Made by a program: the position numbers and the translations under genes | Notes under the pieces: model-generated | What the model saw: the letters and a program-made list of their open reading frames with translations, nothing else | The model's database searches: none | What the model was told of the DNA's origin: nothing | DNA from: Frateuria_A sp035695185 | GTDB lineage: Bacteria; Pseudomonadota; Gammaproteobacteria; Xanthomonadales; Rhodanobacteraceae | Direction: 5' to 3' | Assembly: GCF_035695185.1 (NCBI RefSeq) | Contig: NZ_DASSES010000015.1 | Coordinates: forward strand, 19,174 to 83,173 | Length of the DNA: 64,000 nt | Part shown: piece after piece, positions 7,519-17,949 of the stretch | Layout: the number at the start of each line of letters is the position of its first letter | How positions within the stretch are numbered: position 1 is the first letter of the stretch

Positions 7519-8736
7519 ATGTCATTTGCCACAACATCGCTGGACGCCCAGGTCATCCTCGACTCACTCCCGCTGTCGGTGATCCTCCTGGATCAGCAGG
7601 GCAGGGTCCGCCACGCGAATGCGGCCGCGCGTCGGCTCGCCTCGGTGGTGAACGGCGCCGTGACCGAGGGACTACTCAGCCTGGTGGAAGGAATGCCGCC
7701 GGAGGTGCAGGCGCAACCGCAGGCCGCGGGCGACGGATGGGAAGACCGCAGAGCGTGCGCGCTCGAAGGCGGCGGCTCGCTCGGAATCGTGCGCCAGTGG
7801 AGGCCCTGCGCCGATGGGTCCGAACTGACTAGCGTCACGATCCGTCCGGCCAGCGCACTCCAGCCACCTGGAACCATGGCCGGTCCGGAACAGGAAAAGC
7901 AGCTGCTGGAGCGGCAGAGCCTCGTTCACGCCGAAAAGCTCGCCACCGTGGGACAGCTGGCCGCCGGCATGGCCCACGAAATCAACAATCCCATTTGCTA
8001 CGTCCAGTCGAACCTGGGATCGCTGCAGGACTACGTCAACAAGCTCTTCGGCCTGGTCGAGGTATGCGAGGAAATCATCCGCGACGACGGAACCGCGGCC
8101 CCGGGCAAGCTGAGCGTCCTGGACGCGCGCAAGCAGGCCATCGATTTTCCGATGATCGTGGAGGACTTGCCGCTGTTGTTGGCCGAATCGCGCGAGGGCG
8201 TGGAACGCATCCGCCAGATCGTGCAGAACCTGCGCGACTTCTCCCGCATCGATGCCACCGAAGGATTCCGCCTGTTCGACATACACCGGGCGATCGAAAC
8301 CACCTTGGGCATCGTGCGCAGCCTGAGCGGAAGCGCGATCGGTTTTTCAACCTATTTCGAAGAACTGCCGCTGGTGGAGTGCAACCCTACCGAATTGAAC
8401 CAGGTATTGATGAATATCCTGGTCAATGCCACCCAGGCTGTCGGACAGAACGGCCTGATCGAGATCCACACCGGTAGGGGACCGCACCATGTATGGATCG
8501 AGATCAAGGACAACGGGTGCGGTATCGAGGAGCACGTCCTGCCGCGGATCTTCGAGCCGTTTTTCACGACCAAGGAGGTTGGCCGCGGCACAGGCCTCGG
8601 ACTATCGATCAGCTACGGCATCATCAAGAAACACGGCGGCGACCTGACGGTTCGTTCGCGCGTCGGCGCAGGGACCGTTTTCCTGATCACGCTCCCGGTC
8701 AAGCAGGCCGGCAGCACTCCAGCGTTCACCGAGTGA
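7519..8736 (+). CDS. PAS-containing sensor histidine kinase (NtrB-like class)
   Basis: 405 residues from the ATG at 7519. Upstream sequence in the same frame is open but not protein-like. A PAS-like domain covers about residues 8-110 (VILLDQQGRVRHANAAARRL). The phospho-acceptor motif LAAGMAHEINNPICYVQSNL has His at 153, the HisKA subclass found in many soluble kinases. The ATPase domain has NPTELNQVLMNILVNATQAV (N box), DNGCGI, FEPFFTTK and GTGLGLSIS. No membrane segment is visible, so it probably senses an internal signal. The receiver gene follows after four bases, so the two form a two-component pair. Confidence 0.88.
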   Translation: MSFATTSLDAQVILDSLPLSVILLDQQGRVRHANAAARRLASVVNGAVTEGLLSLVEGMPPEVQAQPQAAGDGWEDRRACALEGGGSLGIVRQWRPCADGSELTSVTIRPASALQPPGTMAGPEQEKQLLERQSLVHAEKLATVGQLAAGMAHEINNPICYVQSNLGSLQDYVNKLFGLVEVCEEIIRDDGTAAPGKLSVLDARKQAIDFPMIVEDLPLLLAESREGVERIRQIVQNLRDFSRIDATEGFRLFDIHRAIETTLGIVRSLSGSAIGFSTYFEELPLVECNPTELNQVLMNILVNATQAVGQNGLIEIHTGRGPHHVWIEIKDNGCGIEEHVLPRIFEPFFTTKEVGRGTGLGLSISYGIIKKHGGDLTVRSRVGAGTVFLITLPVKQAGSTPAFTE

Positions 8737-8740
8737 AACC

Positions 8741-9295
8741 ATGACTTACAAATTGCTGCTCCTGGATGACGAACCGGCGATCCTCAGCGCGCTGACCCGC
8801 GTGATCAACCGTATTGGAGCGGCCCGGCTGGGCGCTCCCTGCCGGATCAGTGCGTTCACGGACGCATCGCTGGCGCTGGCCAGTCTGCAGAGCGAGTCAT
8901 ACGACCTGGTCATTACCGATTTCCGCATGCCCGCGATGAGCGGGTTGGATTTCCTGCGCGAGGCGATCCGCCACCAGCCGGACATCGCGCGCATCATCAT
9001 CAGCGGCCATGCCGACCTCCCCACGATGGTCGCGGCGATCAACGATGCCCAGGTGTTCCGCTTCGTCGGCAAGCCCTGGGACGACGACGAACTGCAGCTT
9101 GCGGTCATCCAGGCGCTTCACGTCTATGCGCTTGGCCGGGAGAACCAGCGGCTGGCGGATCTGGTGCGTGTCCAGCAGGGCACGATTTCGCGCCAGGAAG
9201 CCGAGCTGCGCCAACTGGAGGCCGAATGTCCCGGCATCACGCGCGTGGAACGCGATGAACATGGCGCGATCTACCTGGACGAGGACAATCTCTAG
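8741..9295 (+). CDS. Response regulator with receiver domain and short C-terminal tail
   Basis: 184 residues. The receiver runs about 1-130: DD at 9-10, phospho-acceptor Asp60 in VITDFRMPAMSG, a Ser in the IISGHAD switch position, and the KPWDDDEL pattern. This receiver subgroup is usually fused to HD-GYP or kinase modules, but here only a charged, partly helical tail follows (RQEAELRQLEAECPG), with no DNA-binding or enzyme domain. It probably works as a phosphate carrier or through protein contact with a neighbour. It is translationally linked to the kinase gene upstream and faces the EAL gene at 9315 tail to tail. Confidence 0.85.
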   Translation: MTYKLLLLDDEPAILSALTRVINRIGAARLGAPCRISAFTDASLALASLQSESYDLVITDFRMPAMSGLDFLREAIRHQPDIARIIISGHADLPTMVAAINDAQVFRFVGKPWDDDELQLAVIQALHVYALGRENQRLADLVRVQQGTISRQEAELRQLEAECPGITRVERDEHGAIYLDEDNL

Positions 9296-9314
9296 CCGGT
9301 TGCGTGCACGCCGT

Positions 9315-11441
9315 TCACGACGGGCGCGGGTCTCCCGCATGGCTCGTCGCGTGACCCTGCGGTTCGCGGCGGGCAGCGGAAACCGCATCGCGGATGACCC
9401 TGCGCAGGTCGTCGTCGACCCAGGGCTTGGTGAGGAACCGGTATACGGCCCCGCCATTGATGGCCTCGGTGACTGCGCCGATATCCGCGTAGCCACTGAG
9501 AATCATGCGGATAGTGCGTGGATGCGTTTCCTTCACCTTGCCGAGGAACTCGGTCCCGCGCCCCTCGGGCATCCGGTGATCGGACACCACCACGTCGACC
9601 GACGCGGTGCCGAGGATGTCGAACGCCTGCTGGAAGGTACCGGCCGTGTGGATCGTGTAGCCGTCGCGGCGAAGCAACCGCGCCAGCGCACGCAGGACGT
9701 TCTGCTCGTCGTCCACCAGCAGGACCGAACCCGCATCGCCCCGGTGTGCACCCTCGGCGTTCTGCAGCGACGGATTGCGCAGCCGCGCCAGCATCGCATC
9801 CGCGCTGACCGGTTCGCCCAGATGGTTGCCTTGCGCGAACTCGCAGCCGTTGCGTTCGAGGAATCCCAATTGCAGCGCCGTCTCCACGCCCTCGGCGACT
9901 ACCGTGCAGCCGAATTCGTGCGCCAGCCCGATGATCGCGCGACAGATGCGGGCTGCCCCGATGTCGTTGGGCACCGCAGACACGAAGGTGCGGTCGATCT
10001 TCAGCCGGTTGACCGGAAAGCGCTGCATCAGACCGAGACTGGAGTGCCCGATGCCGAAATCGTCCATCGACAGGCTCACGCCGATCTTGCGCAACTCGCG
10101 CATGAGCGACGCGACGTGGTCGGGATCGCCCATGATGGCCTTCTCGGTCAACTCCAGTTCCAGATAGCGCGCCGGAAGGCGAGCCCCATCGAGGGCGCGG
10201 CTTACGTCTTCGATGACCTGCTGCCCGCGCATCTGCAAGCCCGATACGTTGACCGACAGGACGAAGTCGCCCACGCCGCAATCGAGCCAGCGGCGTGCCT
10301 GCTGGCATGCCTGCACCAGCACCCACTGGCCGATGTCCGCGATCAGCCCGAGGTCCTCGGCCAGCGGAATGAAGCGGTCCGGAGTCACCAGGCCGAGCTG
10401 CGGGCTGCACCAGCGCACCAGTGCCTCCATGCCGGTGATTTCCCGCTTGGCCGCGTTCACCACCGGCTGGTAGGCCAGTTCGAGCTCGCCCCTGGCGACC
10501 GCGCCGCGCAGGTGCGCGCCCATATCCATGCGGTCCTTCAGGAGCTCGCGCTGACGGGCATTGAACACGTGCACGCGGTGGCCACCACGCTCCTTGGCGG
10601 TGCGCGCCGCCAGAGCCGATTGCTGGAGCAGGTCCTCCGCGCTGGCTGCGGTATCCGGGAAACAGGCGATACCGATGCTGGCGCCGAGGCGCACCTGGAC
10701 GGTGCCCAGCGAAACGGGCTGCTTCAGCTCGTCAAGCAGTTGCTGGCCGACGTCGAGCATGTCCGCGTCGCCGGTGGCGTCGATGCCGCCGACGATGAAC
10801 TCGTCGCCGGCGATCCGGCTGAGCAGGGAAACATCCCGCCCTCCGGCGACCAGGCGATCGGCGATCAGCCGCAACAACCGGTCGCCTGCCTCGAAGCCGT
10901 CCGTCTGGTTGAAGGCACCAAACTTGTCGATGTCGACGTAGCAGACGAACAACCGGTGGCATTGAGTGACGGCGCGCACCAGTTCGGCGGCAAGGTTGTC
11001 CTTGACCTGCCCGGGGTGCAGCAGGCCGGACACCGCGTCGTGGCTGGCCAGGAAGGCGCGCGCTTGCTCGGCGGCAACGGCGTCGCCGACATCGTGGAGG
11101 GTGACGACGACCTGCGCGGACCGCCTGTCCGCGCCGATAACCTGGCGGGCGACGAGCTTGCACCACCGGGGCTCGCCATCGATGTCGATGGGCCCGGTGC
11201 GCTCGACGACGTCGCTACCACTGAGGGCCGGTTCGATGTCTTCGAGCCAAGGCGCTCCGCCCAGCGCGAGGTTCCAGCGGACACCTTCCGCCGTCGCCGC
11301 ACTGCGGCCGAAAAACCGCTCGTATGCCGGATTGACCCGAACGACGTGGAGGCCATCCGATGTGGCCGCGAGTGCGATCACCGGCGCATCAGTGCTCGCG
11401 TAGCACAGTTCGAGGATAGGGTTGCTGGTCGTTCTCGTCAT
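9315..11441 (-). CDS. PAS-GGDEF-EAL-REC protein, probable c-di-GMP phosphodiesterase
   Basis: 708 residues from the ATG at 11441. Order: PAS-like (about 10-125), GGDEF (about 130-290), EAL (about 305-545), receiver (about 575-690). The GGDEF signature is AGDEF, so the cyclase may be weak or only GTP-binding. The EAL domain looks complete: GMEALVRW, NVSG, ELTEKA, DDFGIGHSS, LKIDRTFV, AEGVET, each holding a metal or catalytic residue. The C-terminal receiver has DDE and an Asp in VVVSDHRMPEGRG and resembles the receiver at 8741. A receiver at the C terminus of an EAL protein is an unusual order. It probably lowers c-di-GMP in response to the adjacent kinase. Confidence 0.85.
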   Translation of the reverse strand: MTRTTSNPILELCYASTDAPVIALAATSDGLHVVRVNPAYERFFGRSAATAEGVRWNLALGGAPWLEDIEPALSGSDVVERTGPIDIDGEPRWCKLVARQVIGADRRSAQVVVTLHDVGDAVAAEQARAFLASHDAVSGLLHPGQVKDNLAAELVRAVTQCHRLFVCYVDIDKFGAFNQTDGFEAGDRLLRLIADRLVAGGRDVSLLSRIAGDEFIVGGIDATGDADMLDVGQQLLDELKQPVSLGTVQVRLGASIGIACFPDTAASAEDLLQQSALAARTAKERGGHRVHVFNARQRELLKDRMDMGAHLRGAVARGELELAYQPVVNAAKREITGMEALVRWCSPQLGLVTPDRFIPLAEDLGLIADIGQWVLVQACQQARRWLDCGVGDFVLSVNVSGLQMRGQQVIEDVSRALDGARLPARYLELELTEKAIMGDPDHVASLMRELRKIGVSLSMDDFGIGHSSLGLMQRFPVNRLKIDRTFVSAVPNDIGAARICRAIIGLAHEFGCTVVAEGVETALQLGFLERNGCEFAQGNHLGEPVSADAMLARLRNPSLQNAEGAHRGDAGSVLLVDDEQNVLRALARLLRRDGYTIHTAGTFQQAFDILGTASVDVVVSDHRMPEGRGTEFLGKVKETHPRTIRMILSGYADIGAVTEAINGGAVYRFLTKPWVDDDLRRVIRDAVSAARREPQGHATSHAGDPRPS

Positions 11442-11664
11442 CGGCGCTCGGGCAACCAGACCTTTGTGGTATATCGGCAAGGGTGGGGGGAGCTTGAGAC
11501 GGGGGCGAAGCGACAGGTGGTCTACGCATGTCCCCGGCACGCGGGTTCAAGTCTTCACCAGACCGCGCCGATATTGTGTGCAAGCTATCAAGCTCTGCCG
11601 CTTCCTCTGAAAAAACGGATGCCCCACGCTGGCATGCGTGCCCATCCTCCTGCCACGGCTATCT

Positions 11665-14600
11665 ATGCTTCACCCGATCCCGATGCCCCCTGACGTGGGG
11701 AGAGAACAGGGTGCCCTGGCACCCCTCGAGCGGTTTGCGCTGCAGCGGTTGAACACGCGCTGCCTGGTGGTTGACTGGGAAGGCACGCGTGTTGCCGTAT
11801 TGGGAGAAGCGGTGGCGGTACTGCCTACGCCGGACGCGGACGAGGTCGCGCGCTGGGTTGCCTGTCCGCTGCCGATGCCAGACGGCACCACGGCGGGACG
11901 GCTGTGGGCCCCGCAAGGGGTCGACGCGTCCGGAATGCGCGAAGTGGCGGAGCTCTTCGCCCATGCACTCGCGATGAAGGCGGAGCGGGACACGCTCGCG
12001 CGGAAACTGCGTCGCGTCGAGCGCGCCGTACGCGCGGCCAACGTCGGCCTGTGGGAATGGGACGTGCGAACGGGCCATGCCTATTCGGAAAACGACTGGC
12101 CCTCGCTGCTCGGCTACGGGCCTGGCGACGTGGAGATGAGCTACGCCGGCTGGGCATCGCTGGTGCACCCGGATGACCTGCCGAGTACCGAGGCCGCCTT
12201 GCAGACCTTCCTCGCGTCGCCCGGGCCGAAGCGCTTGCGTGTCGAGTACCGCCTGCGCCACTCCTCGGGGGAGTGGCGCTGGACGCTCTCGCTCGGCGAC
12301 GTAATCCAGCGATGGCAGGATGGCAGTCCGCGCGTGGTGGCGGGGACGCATCAGGACATCCACGTGCAGAAGACTTCGCGCCTGGCATTGAGCGAGAGCG
12401 AGGCCTACGCGCGCAGCCTGTTCAACTCGAGTCCGGACGCGATTACCGTAATCGGCCTGGACGGCAGGATCCACGACGTCTCGCCCAGCGGCCTGGAGCT
12501 GCAGGGAGCGAAGACTCGCGAAGAGGTCATCGGCACGGACTGGCTCAGGCGTTGGTTGCCCTCCTACCGCGGGCTGGCCGAGCAGGCGCTCGCCAGCGTG
12601 GCCGAAGGCCACGCGAACCGCTTCAGCGGCGCGGCGATCATCGCTGGCGAGCAACGCTGGCGCGACGTATATGCCGCACCATTGCGCGATGCCGATGGTT
12701 CGATCCGGTGCGCGCTGGTCACCTCGCGCGACATCAGCGAACAGGTGCGGACCGAAGAGGAGCTGCGGCGACTCACCAGCAGCATGGGCGAGCTGGTGCA
12801 ACGACAGACCGCCGAGATTCGCGACAACGAGGCACGGCTGCGCTCGATCCTCTCCAATCTCGACGGCATGGCGTACCGCTGGCAGGTGATTGACGACCGG
12901 CCGGTGTACTTCGTCAGCGATGGCGCTCGCCAGCTGCTTGGCATCGAACCGGGGACGATCCTGTCGGCCAACGATGTCCTCGAGCGCTTCGTGCACGAGG
13001 ACGACCGCGACCGCGTGGCCGCCGCCTGGGCGATGGTGTCCGAAACGGGCGTGCACCAGCACGAATACCGCATCCTCGATGCCAGGGGCAACCACCGTTG
13101 GATCCACGAACGCCTGTGCTTGGTGCGCTCCGGTGGCCGGAATACCGGCTGCGTGGACGCCATGCTCACCGACGTGACCGAGCGGCGCGACATGCTGCGC
13201 TCGCTTACGCTGGCCAACCACACGCTCGAGGAATCGCTGGTCTCGGTGTTCTGGCTGGACGAACACGGTGCTGGCCTGCGCGCCAACCGGGCGACCGCCC
13301 GGCTGCTCGGCTACAGCAACCAGCAACTCGAGCAACTGGACCTCACGCGCATCCATCCGGATCTGGGTGCCGAGCGCTGGGCGCAGCTGCGGCAGGTCAT
13401 CCAGACCCAGGGGCCGCAGCAACTGCACGTGAAACTGCGGCGCAGCGATGGCCGCGAGCTGCCAGTGTTCGTGTTTCTCACCTCGGTCCAGTTCGAAGGA
13501 CGCGAAATCTACGTCGGCTTCGCCAGCGACGAATCGCGTCGGATCGAGGACCAGCAGGCCCGTCGCGACAGCGACCTGCTCAGTCGCGCGGCGCTGGGCG
13601 CGCTTTCCTCCCGGATCGCAATCCTCGATCGCACCGGCAAGGTGCTGGCGACGAACCGCGCATGGGAGCAAGGCAATCCGGCCACCCGTGACAGGCCGCG
13701 CGCCGTGGTGGGATCCAACTGGCTGGAAAAGATCTCCCTGTCTGCCCATCCCGAGGCGCCAGCGATCCATGCGGGCCTGCTCGCCGTGGTCCAGGAGCAC
13801 GCGGAAACCTTCGAGCGGGAATACGTCTACACCGCGGAAGACGAGCCGAACCCGCTCTGGATGCAGATGCGGGCGACGCGCTTCGGCAGCGGCAGCGACC
13901 TGCGCATGGTCGTGGCCATCGAGGACATTTCCCGGCACAAGCACATCCAGTTCGCGCTCGATCGCAGCCGGCGCCTGTTCGAAACGCTGTGCGTGGCCGC
14001 GCCGGTGGTGATCTTCCAGACCGATGGGGAAGGGTCATGCTGTTACATCAGCAGCCACTGGGACTTGCTCACTGGAAGGCAGGCCTCCAAGGACCTGGGT
14101 TACGGCTGGCTGGACGCGATCGACCCGGAAGATTTCAAGCCGTTCCGCCAGGCCTGGTTCGATGCCCAGGAAAGCAGCGGCAGCTTCGTTGCCGAATGCC
14201 GACTGCGTCATGCGGATGGAGGCGAGATCCAGGCGCTGATCCAGGCCGTGAGGCTGCGCTCATCCGTCGACCAGGGCGATGAGCCGGGCTGGGTCGGAAC
14301 CATGACCGACCTCACCCAGGTCAAGGCAGCAACCCGCGAGCTGGCCTGCGTCGAGCAGAGGCAGCGCGAGGTGCTGCAATCGTTGCCGGCATTCGTCTAT
14401 GTCTTGCGGCCCACGGCCGATAGCGTCATCGAACCGGTATGGCTGTCCTCCAGGGTGGATCCGTTCGGCCACCGCTTCGAGGATGGGCTCCCGAGCAGCA
14501 CGTGGTGGTCCGAGCACGTGCACCCGGACGATGCCGAACGCGTGCTCGCCGAGTTCAACGGCAAGTTGGGCACGCACGATCGCTGGTCGTACGAGTACCG

Positions 14601-17600
14601 CCTGCGCCGCGCGGACGGCAGCTATGCCTGGGTCGCCGACCATCTGCACGCGGTTCGCGATGAAGACGGCAGGCTGATCGAATTGATCGGAAGCATCATC
14701 GATGTCAGCGACCGGTATGCCGCCGAGGCGGCATACCGCGAAAGCGAAGCGCGGCTGCGTGTCACCTTCGAACAGGCGGCGGTCGGCATGGCCCACCTGG
14801 AAGGTGGCCTGGCCCTGCTTCCGAATCGCCGGCTGCTGGAGATGGTCGGTCGCACAGCCACCGAACAAGCGCCTCAAGCGTGGTCCGAATGGACGCATCC
14901 GGAGGACAGGGCGCGCGACGAAGCGTTGCTGCAGCGGTTGCTGCAGCGGGAGGCCGCGGCCGGCTCCCTGGACAAGCGCCTGCTGCGGGCGGACGGCAGC
15001 GACTTCTGGGTGCACGTGACCTATTCGGTGATCGATGCCGAGGGCGAAAGCGCACCGCGTATCTTCACGGTCGTCGAGGACACCTCGGAGCGGCGGCGCA
15101 TCCAGGGCGCGGCCAACCAGGCACTGAGTACGCTGGATGCCATCGCGGAGGCGACCTTCAGCTTCGATCCCGACACGCTGCAGATCTTCTACGTGAACGA
15201 AGGCGCGTCCCGGCAGAGTGCCTACACGCGCTCCGAACTGCTCTCGATGACCCTGCTCGACCTGCAGGGTGTCAAGATGCGACCGCGGGTGATGGAACTG
15301 CTTGCGTCGGCCGCGGCGCGCCCGGAAAAAGGACACCGGCTCGAGACCGAGCTGGCCTGCCGGGATGGCTCGCGGCTGCCGGTGGAAATCGCGGTGCAGC
15401 ATATCCACCATGCCGGCCAGGCGCCGTTCTACGTCGCCGTGACGCGCGACATCACCGAGCGCCGCGAGGCGCACCTGCGGCTGGAGGAGCTCAATGCGGA
15501 GTTGGAAGAGCGGGTGGAGCAGCGCACCGATGCGCTCTACGCGACCAATCTCCTGCTGCGCAACAAGGAGGAGCAGATCCGCGCGATCGTCGAGAACATC
15601 CCCAGTTGCGTGATCACGATCGATCGCGACGGCATCATCACCAGCGCGAACGCCGCGGTGACGCCGGTCTTCGGCATGCCGGTGAGCGCCGCCGTGGGCA
15701 GGGACCTGAAGGAATTGATACCGGGTCTGTTCGAGCAGATCTTCCGGGCCGACCTCTGGAAGGATGGCGCCGATCACGGAGCCGGCGAGTCGCTGCTGTT
15801 GAAGGGATCCTTCGAGGGCGTGGCCGCCGATGGCGAACCCCGTTCGCTGGAAGTTTCCGTCGGTTTCTACCAGTTGCACGGCGAGCCCCAGTACGCGGCG
15901 ATCATCCGAGACGTGCACGAAGAGCTGGCGGCCAAGCACGAACTGATGCGGGCGCGGATGGAAGCCGAACAGGCCAGCCGCGCGAAGTCCGCGTTCCTCG
16001 CGACCATGAGCCATGAGATCCGGACGCCGATGAACGGCGTGCTGGGCATGTCGGAGTTGTTGCTGCAGAGTCCCCTGCCACGCAGCGATCGCGAGATGGT
16101 CGAAACGATCCAGCAGTCGGCCTCGACACTTTTGGACCTGCTCGACGACATCCTTGACTTTTCCAAGATCGAGGCCGGCAAGCTCGATCTGGAAATCCAG
16201 CCGGTCGAGCTGGAGCGGATGGTCGAAGCCGTGTGCGCCACGCACGCGGCCGTCGCCGACGTCAAAGGTGTCCAGATGCGCGCGTACGTCTCGCCCTCGG
16301 TGCCCCGGACGGTCGAGGCGGATCCGATTCGCGTCCGCCAGATCCTGCACAACCTGGTCGGCAACGCGATCAAGTTCTCCGCGGGGCGCGAGGGCATCAC
16401 CGGCCGGGTGGAGCTGCGCGTCGATGCCCGTGTCGGCCACGGCCGAACCCTGGAAGTGACGATCGAAATCCGGGACAACGGCATCGGCATGACGCAGGAG
16501 GTACTCGGGCGGGTGTTCAGCCCGTTCACGCAGGGCGAAGGCACCACGACCCGCCGTTTCGGCGGTACGGGACTGGGACTTTCCATCTGCAAACGCCTGG
16601 TGGAACTGATGGAGGGCGAGATCGTCTGTCACAGCCTCCCGGGCGAAGGCACCGTATTCATCATCGCGTTCCGCTTCCAGGAGGGGGCATGGACGCCACC
16701 TGCACCACCGGCCGGCGCCGTGCGGTCGCTGCATGCGTTGATGGTTTCGGACGACCGGGCATTCCTCGCCGACGCGTCGACCTGCCTCCAGGCGCTGCAG
16801 GTGCGGTACGAGGTGTTCGGCCGTGGCGAAGACATGGCGCGATGGCTGGAGGGCGAGCTCGACGAGAGTGGCACGCTCGACCCTGGCACCAAGCCTTTTG
16901 TGCTGGCCGGCCCCGGCGCGGAAGACTGGCGACAGCTGCGGCGTATGGCCGCCGCGGCCTGCGACCGGGACGTCCCGATGGTGGCCTGGTTCCCCGGCCA
17001 GCTCCAGGCGGCCGGGGCAATCGACGCCGGGGTCGTTCCGCTCAGCCGTACGGTACTGAGCGCGTTCGGACTCGATCAGGCGATGGCAGCCGTTCTGGGG
17101 CAACGCGTTGCCGACGCGCCGGCGCCGGCCGCGATGCAGGCATGCCTGGTATGCGAGGGCGTACGCCTGCTCATCGCAGAAGACCATGAAATCAACCAGC
17201 GGGTCATCCAGCGCCAGCTGCATCGGCTGGGCATACGCGGGGAGATCACCGGAGATGGCGAGCAGGCGCTGAGTGCCTGGCGCCGTGGAGGCTACGATGC
17301 GGTCCTGGCCGATCTCCACATGCCGCGCATGGACGGCTATACGCTGGCCCGGACGATCCGCCAGGAAGAGGCCCGCAGGGGCTTGCCGCGGATTCCGATC
17401 ATCGCCTTTACCGCCAACGCCATCATCGGTGACGAAGTCCGTTGTTTCGAGGCGGGCATGGACGACGTGGTGACCAAGCCGGTCGAACTGGACCGATTGC
17501 GCGAGGTGCTCAACCGCTGGCTGCTCTCGTCACCGTCGGCGTCGGAGGAACCCGATGCGGCCGACTCGGCAAATGCCGCCGACGGCACGCTGCCGCCGGC

Positions 17601-17949
17601 CGGGCATGTGGATATCCGCGTGTTGCAGCAACTGGTGGGCGACGAGCCCGACGTGGTCGCCGATTTCATCAACGAGTTCCGGCAGGGCGCCACGCGCCTG
17701 ATGCTCTCCTTGCATGCAACGGTACCTACCGATGCCTGGCGGGATGCCATGGGCCTCGTCCATCGTCTGAAGTCGTCGGCCCGATCCGTGGGGGCCGAAC
17801 GGATGGGCCACCTTTGCGAACGGCTTGAGCGGCTGTGCGCCGACGCCGACGCCGGAAGGGAACAGGCATCCGCCCTGCTGATCGAGTTGCAGGAGGAGTG
17901 GCAGCTCGTCGACAAAGAAATCATCCATAGCGCCGATCCGACAACATGA
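11665..17949 (+). CDS. Giant hybrid histidine kinase: about ten PAS domains, HisKA-ATPase, two receivers, HPt
   Basis: About 2094 residues from the ATG at 11665 (GTG at 11638 is also possible). After about 110 N-terminal residues, ten consecutive PAS/PAC units can be followed by their closing motifs (for example HQDIHVQK, TSRDISEQ, LTDVTERR, AIEDISRH, MTDLTQVK, IIDVSDRY, VEDTSERR, TRDITERR). A coiled coil comes before the last unit. Then come HisKA (FLATMSHEIRTPMNG), ATPase (DNGIGM, GTGLGLSICKRL), a degenerate receiver without the phospho-Asp, a full receiver (VLADLHMPRMDG) and an HPt domain (LVHRLKSSARSVG). No membrane segment is seen. The REC-EAL gene overlaps its stop by four bases, making it a likely phosphorelay target. 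Confidence 0.9.
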   Translation: MLHPIPMPPDVGREQGALAPLERFALQRLNTRCLVVDWEGTRVAVLGEAVAVLPTPDADEVARWVACPLPMPDGTTAGRLWAPQGVDASGMREVAELFAHALAMKAERDTLARKLRRVERAVRAANVGLWEWDVRTGHAYSENDWPSLLGYGPGDVEMSYAGWASLVHPDDLPSTEAALQTFLASPGPKRLRVEYRLRHSSGEWRWTLSLGDVIQRWQDGSPRVVAGTHQDIHVQKTSRLALSESEAYARSLFNSSPDAITVIGLDGRIHDVSPSGLELQGAKTREEVIGTDWLRRWLPSYRGLAEQALASVAEGHANRFSGAAIIAGEQRWRDVYAAPLRDADGSIRCALVTSRDISEQVRTEEELRRLTSSMGELVQRQTAEIRDNEARLRSILSNLDGMAYRWQVIDDRPVYFVSDGARQLLGIEPGTILSANDVLERFVHEDDRDRVAAAWAMVSETGVHQHEYRILDARGNHRWIHERLCLVRSGGRNTGCVDAMLTDVTERRDMLRSLTLANHTLEESLVSVFWLDEHGAGLRANRATARLLGYSNQQLEQLDLTRIHPDLGAERWAQLRQVIQTQGPQQLHVKLRRSDGRELPVFVFLTSVQFEGREIYVGFASDESRRIEDQQARRDSDLLSRAALGALSSRIAILDRTGKVLATNRAWEQGNPATRDRPRAVVGSNWLEKISLSAHPEAPAIHAGLLAVVQEHAETFEREYVYTAEDEPNPLWMQMRATRFGSGSDLRMVVAIEDISRHKHIQFALDRSRRLFETLCVAAPVVIFQTDGEGSCCYISSHWDLLTGRQASKDLGYGWLDAIDPEDFKPFRQAWFDAQESSGSFVAECRLRHADGGEIQALIQAVRLRSSVDQGDEPGWVGTMTDLTQVKAATRELACVEQRQREVLQSLPAFVYVLRPTADSVIEPVWLSSRVDPFGHRFEDGLPSSTWWSEHVHPDDAERVLAEFNGKLGTHDRWSYEYRLRRADGSYAWVADHLHAVRDEDGRLIELIGSIIDVSDRYAAEAAYRESEARLRVTFEQAAVGMAHLEGGLALLPNRRLLEMVGRTATEQAPQAWSEWTHPEDRARDEALLQRLLQREAAAGSLDKRLLRADGSDFWVHVTYSVIDAEGESAPRIFTVVEDTSERRRIQGAANQALSTLDAIAEATFSFDPDTLQIFYVNEGASRQSAYTRSELLSMTLLDLQGVKMRPRVMELLASAAARPEKGHRLETELACRDGSRLPVEIAVQHIHHAGQAPFYVAVTRDITERREAHLRLEELNAELEERVEQRTDALYATNLLLRNKEEQIRAIVENIPSCVITIDRDGIITSANAAVTPVFGMPVSAAVGRDLKELIPGLFEQIFRADLWKDGADHGAGESLLLKGSFEGVAADGEPRSLEVSVGFYQLHGEPQYAAIIRDVHEELAAKHELMRARMEAEQASRAKSAFLATMSHEIRTPMNGVLGMSELLLQSPLPRSDREMVETIQQSASTLLDLLDDILDFSKIEAGKLDLEIQPVELERMVEAVCATHAAVADVKGVQMRAYVSPSVPRTVEADPIRVRQILHNLVGNAIKFSAGREGITGRVELRVDARVGHGRTLEVTIEIRDNGIGMTQEVLGRVFSPFTQGEGTTTRRFGGTGLGLSICKRLVELMEGEIVCHSLPGEGTVFIIAFRFQEGAWTPPAPPAGAVRSLHALMVSDDRAFLADASTCLQALQVRYEVFGRGEDMARWLEGELDESGTLDPGTKPFVLAGPGAEDWRQLRRMAAAACDRDVPMVAWFPGQLQAAGAIDAGVVPLSRTVLSAFGLDQAMAAVLGQRVADAPAPAAMQACLVCEGVRLLIAEDHEINQRVIQRQLHRLGIRGEITGDGEQALSAWRRGGYDAVLADLHMPRMDGYTLARTIRQEEARRGLPRIPIIAFTANAIIGDEVRCFEAGMDDVVTKPVELDRLREVLNRWLLSSPSASEEPDAADSANAADGTLPPAGHVDIRVLQQLVGDEPDVVADFINEFRQGATRLMLSLHATVPTDAWRDAMGLVHRLKSSARSVGAERMGHLCERLERLCADADAGREQASALLIELQEEWQLVDKEIIHSADPTT

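Noticed and set aside
14260..17319. 1019-codon minus-strand frame opposite the giant kinase
   Set aside because: It is long only because of GC-rich codon bias; the plus strand carries unmistakable PAS, kinase and receiver motifs.
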